A stretch of 64,000 bases of DNA from Pontederia crassipes (taxonomy: Eukaryota; Streptophyta; Magnoliopsida; Commelinales; Pontederiaceae): positions 4,581,001 to 4,645,000 of the forward strand of contig JAUKPH010000017.1 in assembly GCA_030549335.1 (NCBI GenBank), in the 5' to 3' direction. Numbering within the stretch: position 1 is the first letter of the stretch; every line of letters begins with the position of its first letter. A model generated the notes under the pieces. The model saw only the letters and a program-made list of their open reading frames with translations, did not search any database and was not told the DNA's origin. Shown piece by piece: positions 36,032 to 45,542 of the stretch. Made by a program: the position numbers and the translations under genes.

Positions 36032-37293
36032 TCACGAACTACGGGCGAAACCCTGCGATGCATAGTAGGCCTGTAGTGATCCAACAAGGTATCGAGAGTC
36101 ACGCTCCATCTGTCGAACACGATGATCCATCTGAGTCATACGATGGTCTATGACAGGCACCCGCTGTGAAAGAGCTGTAAAATCATATGGGCCATAGGAG
36201 TCCGAGGTAGCGTGCTGGGAAGGTTCAATATGTTCAGCGGGCGCCGAATGTGGAGGGAAGCTGGGGCCACCCTCCGGTGCGTCTTGAGTGTCAATCGGCG
36301 CTAGCTCTCCATCTGTGGCATCATCTCTATCGTCAGAATCCATCGATGCGTGTGCACTAAACTGAAGACCTTTCCGGTGCAAAGTCCCTGAACTAATAAT
36401 GTCAGTGGGGCGAGGTCGAATGTACTCCTCGTCTTCAGGGATCTCGACATCAAAATGGAATAAAATCTTAGTGATCCAAGCACCAAAATATAAGTGGTAC
36501 CGACCACGAGAGACAGAGGAGACCTTTTGAAAGGTGTAGTCCATGTGATAGAAAACAAAATGGCCGAAATGAAGAAATGAGGCATCAATGATGCATAGAC
36601 AGTGAAGAAAGAAGAGATCAAAGTGAGTGACCAGCTCTAGAAGTGATCATGCGACTAAGAATGCGATGAGCCATTTTCATAATGGGATGAAGACGTCGAT
36701 AAAAACTATACGAATGCCATCCGAGATTAGAAAATAATCGGAAGGCCAGGCATGAGTGACAAATGAATAAAGATCAAGTAAGAGGCATGTAACGTCAAAG
36801 ATATGACAGAGATGGTTGGGATCAAGGCAAATGGGTACAATAAGAACATAGGTGATGATAACCTCTTGAGTGATTGTCATATTCGCATAAAAATGACGAA
36901 CGAGATGGGGATACACACGCTCTGTGTGAGAGAGAAGTGGTAGCCAACCGATGGTTGTGAACATCTCCTGAACATCCAAAATATTCAAAGCGTCACAATC
37001 AATGGTATAGGCACGTCAGACTTCGTGAGAAGCATAAAAGGCTTCGAAACTAGCAGAGACGTCCCTAGTGACAAAAAGATGACTATCAAAATCAGTGGGC
37101 TCGGAGGAAGATGTTTGACGAGTACGTCCACGAGATCATCCTCGTCCATGGCCTCGTCCACGTCGGACAGGCTCGGGTTTGGGTTTCGGTTCAGGTTCAC
37201 GTGGGAGGATATGAATGGTACCGTCGGAACCAGGAAAGCGACGACGACGCTGAAAGATCATCTTAATACGTGAATGCCCATCATCATCGACCA
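36032..37293 (-). pseudogene. Extra ORF in env position of SIRE-type element, decayed
   Basis: Between RNase H and the 3' LTR the minus strand carries broken frames in the same orientation as pol. A reading from the ATG at 37293 (MVDDDGHSRIKMIFQRRRR) passes a stop near 37140 and another near 37018. It then gives ERVYPHLVRHFYANMTITQE and later YIRPRPTDIISS, with a C-terminal IDHRMTQMDHRVRQMERD coiled-coil-like stretch ending at 36032. The YPxLVRxFYANM motif is typical of the plant 'putative plant transposon protein' family found in some retroelement third ORFs. I see no transmembrane segment that would support a true envelope protein. Confidence 0.68.
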
Positions 37294-37298
37294 TGGAT

Positions 37299-37865
37299 TC
37301 AATAATGAAGGTCGGAAGGTGTCTGATGATCGGAAATGAGACTGATGTCGGTCACTAGTCGATCGAGAGGGATATGGAGATGGAGGCGGTGATGCAGTGA
37401 AGAGAGAGAGGGAACCAACCGAAGGAGAGAAGTTAGTGCTTGGTGGAGAGAGGAGGACGGTCGAAGAGACGATGACAACGACAGCAGAGGCAGCAGAAGG
37501 GTAGTCGAATGAAAGAGTGAGGAAAGAAGCAGGATGGCCGACAGAGAAGGATTGTCGGAGAGCAGAGGGACGGACGGTGAAAGAGGAGATAAGAGAGAGA
37601 GACGGAGGTTGAGGCGGCTGGCAAGCAATGCCGGGCGACGATAGTGGTGACCGGATAGAGAGATGACCACCGGGCAGAGAGAAAGGAGGACGACCGGCCG
37701 AGGAGTGGCCGGACGGGATGAAGAAGAGGGCGGTGACGAGAAGGTCGGGCGAACGTCGACGTCGGAGAAGGATGGTGGCAACGGTGATGGGTGGTCGCCG
37801 AACGCACGAACGATCGAAAGATTAGGGCAGCGGTCGAGGAAATGAACGGATAGAGCGACCGATCG
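37299..37865. other. GC-rich segment inside the copia element
   Basis: A stretch of high GC and CpG content, purine-rich on plus (many GGAG, GACGG, GAGAGAG), unlike the A/T-rich pol on its right. Minus-strand frames are Ser/Leu/Arg/Pro-rich and look compositional. It resembles a plant gene 5' leader and may be captured host DNA or element-specific spacer. Confidence 0.4.
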
Positions 37866-37889
37866 GGCGGTTGATTTGATATATGTGTG

Positions 37890-38105
37890 AGATTTGTGTT
37901 ACTACCAGTCGACCGATCTTATCCAGCGGTCGACCGGACATGTTTTCAAACAAAATGACTCATCGGTCGATTGATGTCAACCAGACACAGTTATGTACCG
38001 GTCGACCGTGTATCATATCGGTCGACCGATCATTGTCTGACGATTATGCGTATTTGCAAATTTCACAGTGGTCCACCAGTCCTTCCAGTCGGTCGATTGA
38101 TCCCT
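37890..38105. repeat. GGTCGACC-rich cluster in the copia internal region
   Basis: Multiple GTCGACCG, CGGTCGACCG and GGTCGATTG words between the RNase H end and the extra ORF. They are the same family as the clusters in the LTRs and in the solo LTR. Confidence 0.8.
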
Positions 38106-38258
38106 GTATTTTTCAAAATTTGAGCCATTTAAAATAAAAAAAATCATATTCCAGAGATATCATACAAATGTAAGTGTTGTGCAACACTTTTAATGTTCAA
38201 TTCATGTCAAAAGTGATATTGCATAATCAAATCACTTTTACTTTGAATTGATATGAAA

Positions 38259-38996
38259 TCAAGAGTTAATCATTCCTAATTCCCTTCTAAGCATGCAAAA
38301 TCGTACTTTACTCAAGGGTTTTGTGAATATGTCTGCAAGTTGAACTTCGATGGACACATGTTCAATGACAATGTCCTTAAGGGTCACATGTTCTCTAATG
38401 AAATGATACCGTAAGTCAATGTGTTTAGTCATAGAGTGTTGAATTGGATTTTTTGTCATTTCTATGGCACTTGTGTTATCGCATTTCATGAGTACATTGG
38501 AACAATTTAGACCATAATTAAGCAATTGTTGTTTTACCTATAATATTTGTACACCGACGGTTATATATTCGGCCTCGACGGTAGAAAGTGCGATGGAGTT
38601 TTATTTCTTGCTAGTCCATGAAATGAGAAAACTATCAAGAAAATAACACATCCCACTAGTACTTTTTCTATTAACTTTACACCCGACAAAATTCGCATCG
38701 GTGTAGGCATGCAATTCAAATGAGGAATTTTTATCGTACAAAATGCCTAATTCACTTGTATGCTTTAAATAGCGCATTATCCTTTTTACGGCGATTAAGT
38801 GCGATTCTTTGAAAGCGAATTGAAACCTAGCACACAAACACACACTAAACATTATATATGGCCTAAATGCTGTTAAATAGAGCAAACTACCAATTATATC
38901 TTTGTACCTTTTTTGATCAATTGACTTACATTTTTCATGTTTATCTAATTTTGTAATAGTGCTCATACGAGTTGTGCTTGGCTTGCATTCGTTCAT
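38259..38996 (-). pseudogene. copia RNase H and end of pol, decayed
   Basis: The minus-strand frames 38996-38601 and 38525-38259 encode RYLKHTSELGI, HAYTDANFVGCKVNRKSTSG with the RNase H aspartate, and CDNTSAIEMTKNPIQHSMTK then HIDLRYHFIREHV and LADIFTKPLSK, the classical copia RNase H signatures. A frame break separates the two halves. Confidence 0.93.
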
Positions 38997-39673
38997 CCCG
39001 AATCTTTTAAGCAGTCCCTTGTATATTTTTCTTGATTGAGAAAAATGTCTTCCTTGGATTATTTCACTTGTAGGCCTAGAAAGAAGGTGAGCTCTCCTAC
39101 AAGATTCATATCAAATTTTTGTTGCATAAGAGTTTCAAACTCTTTGCATAGACATTCATTAGTAGCACCATAAACGATATCATCAACATAAATGTGAACT
39201 ATTAAAATATCATTTTTAAAATATTTTAAAAATAATGTGATGACAACTTTCCCTTTTTAAAAACAATTTTCAATTAAAAACAAACTCAATCTTTCATACC
39301 AAATTCGAGAGGCTTGTTTCAATCCATAAAGAGCTTTTGAGAGTTTAAAGACATGATTGAGAAAATCTGAATTTTCAAAACCTTAAGGTTGTTCGTCATA
39401 AACTTCCTCATTTATAAAGCCATTCAAGAAAGCCGATTTAACATCCATTTGAAAAAGTTTAAAACATTTATAACATGCAAAAGTCAAAAGCATTCGAATT
39501 ATCTCAAGTCTAGCAACAGGAGCAAAAGTTTCATCAAAATCAATCTCTTCAATTTGTGAGTAACCCTTGGCCACTAATCTAGCCTTGTTCCTCACAATGA
39601 CACCATTTTGATCTAACTTATTTTGAAAGACCCATTTGCTTCCAATGATAGGATGGTCCTTGGGTCTTTTCAC
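38997..39673 (-). pseudogene. copia reverse transcriptase, decayed
   Basis: The open part 39673-39383 encodes the RT start ([60 protein letters not shown]). Past a stop the same strand still reads KALYGLKQASRIWYERLS and the IYVDDIVYGAT box containing the YVDD catalytic motif near 39185. Stops and frame changes prevent translation. Confidence 0.92.
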
Positions 39674-40337
39674 AAGTTTTCATATTTGATTTCTTTCAAA
39701 ATTATTTAATTCCTCATGCATTGCATTTATCCAATTCGAATTTTCAAGTGCTTCATCTATATTGTTGGGCTCAAAATTTGCAAGGAAGGCCGAAAAAACA
39801 CATAATTTTTTTAAAGAGTGTCTAGTTTTTATGCTTTAATTTATATTACCTATAACTTGATCAAGTGGGTGTGATAAGGCATGTCTCCAATTTCTTGGGA
39901 TGATTTAATTCTCTTTTCTTTGAGGTACTTCCATTTCTTTCACCTTTGGGTTGTAAGCTTTTGCTTTTTCTATGTCAATAACTTCAAGTTTTCTTTGTAC
40001 TTCAACTATTTCTTCATCGTCGTCATGTGTTTGTTTGTTCAAAAAATTATTAGTTTCATTGAATTTAATATTCATAGACTCTTCAACAACTAATGTTATT
40101 TTATTATACACTCTATAAGCTTTACTTGTACTAGAATAACAAAAAAAAAATACCATCATCACATTTATCATCAAATTTGCCTAGTTTATCTTTGACATTC
40201 AAAATATAATATTTACATCCAAAAATTTTAAAATAGGAAATATTCTTACCAAATATCATTTCAAAACATATTTTCTTCTTAAGAGGTCTAAGTAGAATTC
40301 TATTGAGAACATAGCATGATGTGTTTACGGCTTCCGC

Positions 40338-40700
40338 CTAAAAATATTTTGGTAACTTGCTTTCGTTTAAAATTGTTCTAACCATTTCTTGTATAGTTCT
40401 ATTTTTTCTTTCTATTACTCCATTTTGTTGAGGTGTTCTGGGAGTGAAAAAATTATAGATAATTCCATTTCCTTCGCAAAATAACTCAAATTTATGATTT
40501 TCAAATTCTCCTCCATGGTCACTTCTAATTTTTGAAATCTTTTGTTCAAATTCGTTTTGAATTCTTTTTGCAAATTTAGAAAACATGTTTAGCGTTTCAT
40601 CTTTACTAGCGAGAAAAATAGTCCAAGTAAAACGGGAGAAATCATCAACAATTACAAATACATATCTTTTTCTCCTAAACTTGTCACATCAATATGTCCA
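40338..40700 (-). pseudogene. copia integrase core, decayed
   Basis: The minus-strand frame encodes KIRSDHGGEFEN, with the second catalytic Asp, and TPQQNGVIERKNRTIQEM, with the catalytic Glu, of the DDE integrase. It ends where copia polyproteins continue toward RT, with a stop near 40337. Confidence 0.92.
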
Positions 40701-40911
40701 AACAAGTCAAGATGTAAAAGTTCCAAGGCCCTGTGTGTACTAATAACTCATTTTAATTTAAAAGAGCTTTTGTTTTGTTTACCTTTTAGACATAAATCAC
40801 AAAGATTATTTTTCTCAAATTTAATCTTAGGCAAGCCTCTAACCAATTCATGATTTGAAAGTTTATTTAGCAATTTATAATTTGCATGTCCTAATCTTCT
40901 ATGCCACAAGT

Positions 40912-41300
40912 TTATGTCATCATGCATGACACTAAGAATTTTTCATTTTTCAAGTTATCAAAATCAATTTTATATACATTATTGTACTTAAAACCCATGT
41001 GTAAAACTTTGTTGTTTTCATCTAGTATCAAACATTTGTCCTTTTCAAATTTGACTAAATAATTTTTATCGCATAGTTGACTTATGCTAATTAGATTATG
41101 TTTTAAATTTTTAACAAGCCAAACATTTTCTAAATTTATTTTATCATTCTTACCAATATTACCTATACCAATTACTCTTCCTTTGTTATTGTCTCCAAAA
41201 GTGATTTTTCCTTCATTTTTCTTTTTCAAATTGATGAAATTTGAGACATCACCGGTCATATGTTTTGAGCATCCACTATCAAAATATCATTTACCGTCAT
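40912..41300 (-). pseudogene. copia protease / GAG-pre-integrase region, decayed
   Basis: The active-site stretch DSGCSKHMTG is encoded around 41250-41280, preceded by a stop in the usual Trp position. It is followed by NVWLVKNLKHNLISISQLCD, a hallmark of SIRE-type protease C-terminal regions. Confidence 0.9.
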
Positions 41301-41403
41301 TATACTTAGAAGCTTCATACAAGAAAGAAATTAGGAGTTTCATCTTTTTGATACCCAAACTTGCTTGGGTCCATCTTGATTAGTCATGTTATTTTTCAGA
41401 ACT

Positions 41404-42747
41404 CAAATTTTTTTCATCCTTTTACTTATTTCTTTCCTAATTCTGTAATCATAAGAATAATGTCCTTCATACCCACAATGAAAATAAATAATATGTGATA
41501 TTGTGTAATTATGCGATGTTTTAACAAATAAAATTCTTTTGTCATCATTCTTTTCAAACATTCTTATTTTTCTTTTGCAAAATTTCAAGTTCTATTTTTA
41601 TTTCATCGTATTTCTTTTTTAAACATCCATCTTTATTAATAAGAATTATAAACTCCTTATGCACATTGAAATATTCACTATCACTAGAGTTAGAAGAGTT
41701 AGATGATACATTGTGGTTATTAGTCATTAGACATATGTAGGCTTTTTCGTCATCATTAGAGAAGGTGTTGGAGTCATTCTCGTCATCTTCGCTTTCATCC
41801 CAAGTGGCTTGAAGAGTTTTTTTCTTCCTTCTTGAGCTTTCTCCATCTTTCTCCTTTTTAATCAAATTTGGACATTCATTTTTGTAGTGTCTAATCTTTT
41901 TGCATTCAAAGCAAGTTATTTGACTTTTGCTTAATAATGATCTTCTTTTGGTGAAGCCTTTCTTCTTTTGCTTAGCAAACCTGAAATATTTGTTAAGTTT
42001 CTTTGCATATAAGGAAAGCTTCTTTTCATCAAAATCCTCATCTTCTTCACTTGTATCTTCCTCATCTTTATTTGCCTTCAATATCAATGTTTTTCTTTTT
42101 AGAGTATTTGCTGCTTCATCTTTCTTGATCTCGATCTCATAGATTAAGAGCGAACCTATAAGATCATCAAAGTCTAATTTGTTTAAGTCATTTTCTTCAA
42201 TCACCGTCATCTTTGTATGCCATTTGGAGGAGAGAAACCTGAGAAATATTTTTTTACTTTTTGAGGGTTAGTCCTTGGCTCGTCCAAAGAAACTAAGCAA
42301 TTTATAATATCATTAAAGTGAACAACCATATTATTTATAGATTCATTTTCAAGCATTTTGAAAGAGTAATATTGATGATTTAAAATGTTTAATCTAGACT
42401 CCTTAACTTTATCCGTTCCTTCATGAGTAATAATAAGTTTTTTCCAAATCTCATTAGCACTTTCACAACTAGAAATCCGATTAAACTCGGTTGGATCCAA
42501 AGCACAATAAAAAAATATTTTTAGCTTTTCAATCTAGTTTTACTAAAAGTCTTTCTCCTTCGGTACATTCAAAAAGAGTTTTTTTATTTAGATCAAAATC
42601 TTTTTGAATAATATCCCACATATCAATATCAATAGAACAAACATAGGCTTGCATTTTAATTTTCCAATATGCAAAATTTTATGCATTAAAAAATGGAGGA
42701 CGATTAATAAATTGACCTTCGAAAAAACTAAAACCATTTGATGCCAT
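41404..42747 (-). pseudogene. copia gag, decayed
   Basis: The start ATG is at 42747 (MASNGFSFFEGQF). A retrotran_gag/UBN2 section (42500-42207) and a charged, coiled-coil-prone section with a CCHC knuckle (CFECKKIRHYKNEC, 42210-41554) follow in different frames. Lys/Glu/Asp/Ser-rich acidic stretches after the knuckle are usual for SIRE Gag. Several stops occur, including one soon after the start. Confidence 0.9.
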
Positions 42748-42787
42748 AACTCTAAAGATGTTTTAAATTTTAAAAGTAGAACAATCC

Positions 42788-42799
42788 GCTCTGATACCA
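42788..42799 (-). other. Primer-binding site of SIRE-type element
   Basis: TGGTATCAGAGC on the minus strand, two bases from the 5' LTR, complementary to initiator tRNA-Met. Confidence 0.88.
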
Positions 42800-42801
42800 A
42801 T

Positions 42802-43822
42802 TGTAGGATCAAAAGCACCAAAAGGAGGGGAGGTGAATTGGTGTATAAAAAATCTTCTAAAAAATTCACTTTCGAAAAAATCAATAAAAATGATCACAAG
42901 CAAATATAGATAAGGCGTAAATGAAAGATAAAGAACAAACGCAAGGAGACACAATATGATGACAAGGTTCGGCCTCAATTATTTGGCCTACGTCTCCGCT
43001 CTAACTTCTCGACCTCGAGACCACCGAAAATCCACTATTTTTTTCTTTTCTTGTAGGAAGAGAACAACCCTCTTTACACAATTAAGCATTCTTCTTCGCT
43101 CAAGAGGTAAGACACACCTCTTATAGAAGGAGCTCTCAATCTTACTATATCAGAAAGTAAATGTTCCCTCTAACTTTTTTCTTTTACAAAATATTTCTCA
43201 CAATCAAGGCTAAGAAAAGAAAAGGAAAGAAATTTACAATTTTGTGCTAAAAAACTTGAGATGAGCTTTAGGATGTTCTTGCTTGCTTGGATGATTTTTC
43301 TTCAGGTTTGACACTCCTTTTATAAGCTCATAGAGGTGATAATTCGTTCAATAAGTCTTCCACAATTTTCTCCTCAAAATACTAGTCGTTATTGTTCATT
43401 TGACTGAATGGCCGGTCGACCGCTAGAATGGGCCGGTCGACCGCTGGAATGGGCTGGTCGACTGGTCTATGTGTCCGTTGTCTCATTTTCTATGTTTTGA
43501 CGATGTCCGGACCGATCGATATATCAATCGATAATGTCTCGACGTTGACCGGTACATATCGTTGTCGACCGGTGTATCGATCGGTATAGTATCGACGTCG
43601 ACCGGTATAGTCCCGTCTTTTCTTCCACTGAATATCAATCGACCGGTGCTTATGGTCGATCGACCGTTCGTGTTTGAAATTTTTTTCTTGCGATTTTAAT
43701 TTGACGATTTCTTCTGCGAATGTGGTTATATCAATTCTACACCTGCATTATCATCACTTGAGCATAGATTAGTAACTTTTATGTCCATTTAATTTGTTAT
43801 CATCAAAACATAAGATTCAACA
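42802..43822 (-). repeat. 5' LTR of the SIRE-type copia element
   Basis: 1021 bp, homologous along its length to 34597-35610, with the same TG...CA termini. It contains a GGTCGACC-type cluster at about 43410-43675. Promoter activity would drive the minus strand. Confidence 0.93.
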
Positions 43823-43972
43823 TCAAAATGATCAGATTAATTTTCCTGATTTCATGGACGTTATCTGATACGTGGAGTCCCAATTTGATTGGATTTTTGT
43901 TTCTTTAATACTCTGTCGAGCCGACCGTCCCATTTCTTCTTTAGTTAATTTTTTTTCAGTTATTACAAAATA

Positions 43973-45542
43973 TCTTTTAAATAAACTATTTCAAGCTATC
44001 ACGTCAAAGTGATCAGTACCTCAAAGTTCCCATCATCTATGAATGCATCGAGAAGAAAGATCATGGTCGCAATCAAATCTTTGGTTGAAGCAACAAGTAA
44101 TCTCTCCCTCACAAATTGTCATGTTAGATCAATGAATTATGAAAGCAATATCAAGCTATTTCATGTACACCGTATGCATACCACAAATTACCAAATAGAT
44201 AGATCACATCACTCATGAATACACCTACTCAATAAGTGTAAGATCATTTGATATGTCCTAAACTCAATTTAATGAATAGAATGCATTGACATGTAAAATG
44301 TAATGATACCTTTTATTATTGATATGTTATAATAGAATAATGTGTTAATGATTAAATATATTATATAACGTAATACTTGGAGAAATATCATTAATAAGTG
44401 ATGTATGATGTGATGATACTACAAGACATACTTACTTCAAAATGTTCATCATGATATGATTAAAAAAGATTGAACAACTTTAATTGTCATAAAGTGATTG
44501 CAAGATATGCTTGGGGAGCCTAATATTACAAGGTAGTTGTATAGAGTTATATTAAACTAAATCTTGTAAGAAATTACTTGATTAAGTGAATTAGTTGAAT
44601 TGGCTCACTACGAGTATATCATAAGTGCTAATACATCGTCACAACAATATATCTTCCTCAGATTGTATATATTGAGATTGATGAACACAATTTTTTATGT
44701 TTTACTTTAATCATAAAAACTCTTTAACTCGAATCAAATGCTTTATATTGTTTGCATAAAGAATATGCAAATTAAATTTAATATTTATGATGAAATTTTA
44801 TGAAATCGTGCTAGTTAACTTAAGTCGGGATATAATCATCATATTGAGATGAAAAGTTAATTATCTTATATCTGATATGAAAATGCTAAAACATATTTAA
44901 AAATGTGTGATATCTTAAGTTTTACCTACTAATCATATAACTAGTAATACGAGGGATTTGATATGTACTAGCTCACGATAATAGTATATAAATTTAATGG
45001 ATCACAAGCAAAATGACTACACTATAATAATTTTTGTTACAAGATTTTCCTCATGTAATTTTATGATTGGATTTTAATCTACCCTATCCATTTTTTTTTG
45101 TTTCGTGGACTTCAAACCACTGGCTAATCCATTTCTGTGAAATTCATTTGTTAGAATAAAATTTCACGATGAATATTTAAATTTATTTAATTAAGGTTTT
45201 TGTGATTTTCACTTGGAAAATGCAAAAAATTGTTGGTAGTAAATCAAGTACTTTTCGTTCGAAAACTTTTTTCTTGTGCTAATTTTGGATATCGCCAATG
45301 AAATTGCTAGTGACATGCACAAGAAATAAAAGTATGACAAGTGAAAAGTATTAATGTTTGGTATTATATATATGGTATATGTGTGTATATATAAATTTTC
45401 GAATTACTGTAATATAATATTTAATGGTTGGGTTAAAAAAACAGCAAAAATCCAGTGCCCCATAGGGCCAAGAGAAGGGGCATTTTTAGCCGGGTTGCTG
45501 CTGTTGGCCTGCTGCTCTCGTCGGTCTCAGAAGCCGAAAAGC
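43973..45542. other. Intergenic, A/T-rich; NHD1 5' flank at the right end
   Basis: 43973-44017 restores the split 72-bp repeat. From 44020 to about 45430 I see no gene or repeat, only A/T-rich DNA. 45430-45542 turns GC-richer and is the likely core promoter and 5' UTR of NHD1. Confidence 0.45.

Larger units (their letters stand above)
34597..43822 (-). mobile_element. Complete Ty1-copia retrotransposon, SIRE/Maximus type, decayed
   Basis: A 9226-bp element on the minus strand: 5' LTR 43822-42802, PBS, gag, protease, integrase, RT, RNase H, an extra ORF, polypurine tract, and 3' LTR 35610-34597. TCAAA flanks both ends (34592-34596 and 43823-43827). The long LTRs, the large gag with CCHC knuckle and an additional frame between RNase H and the 3' LTR fit the SIRE/Maximus lineage. 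The LTRs differ at about one base in ten over their first 250 bases by eye, and every coding domain has stops or frame breaks, so it is an old insertion. Confidence 0.93.
32736..43967. mobile_element. Probable solo LTR (TGTAA...TTACA), interrupted by copia element
   Basis: The unit starts TGTAACGCCCCC at 32736 and ends CAGTTATTACA at 43967, giving TG...CA ends with TGTAA/TTACA inverted termini. AAATA flanks it on both sides (32731-32735 and 43968-43972), a perfect 5-bp target duplication. Removing the copia insertion at 34597-43827 leaves about 2.0 kb with no coding capacity. Joining the outer flanks restores the 72-bp host repeat. I read it as a solo LTR, probably Ty3-gypsy or another copia lineage; strand and lineage cannot be told from the LTR alone. 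Confidence 0.72.

Noticed and set aside
37299..37807. Ser/Leu/Arg-rich frames in the copia GC-rich block as a gene
   Set aside because: Two overlapping frames of the same composition and no recognisable domain; probably non-coding.
45354..45542. In-frame extension of NHD1 upstream of 45543
   Set aside because: A/T-rich leader composition and no transit-peptide character; MALSSF at 45543 fits plant NHD1 N-termini.
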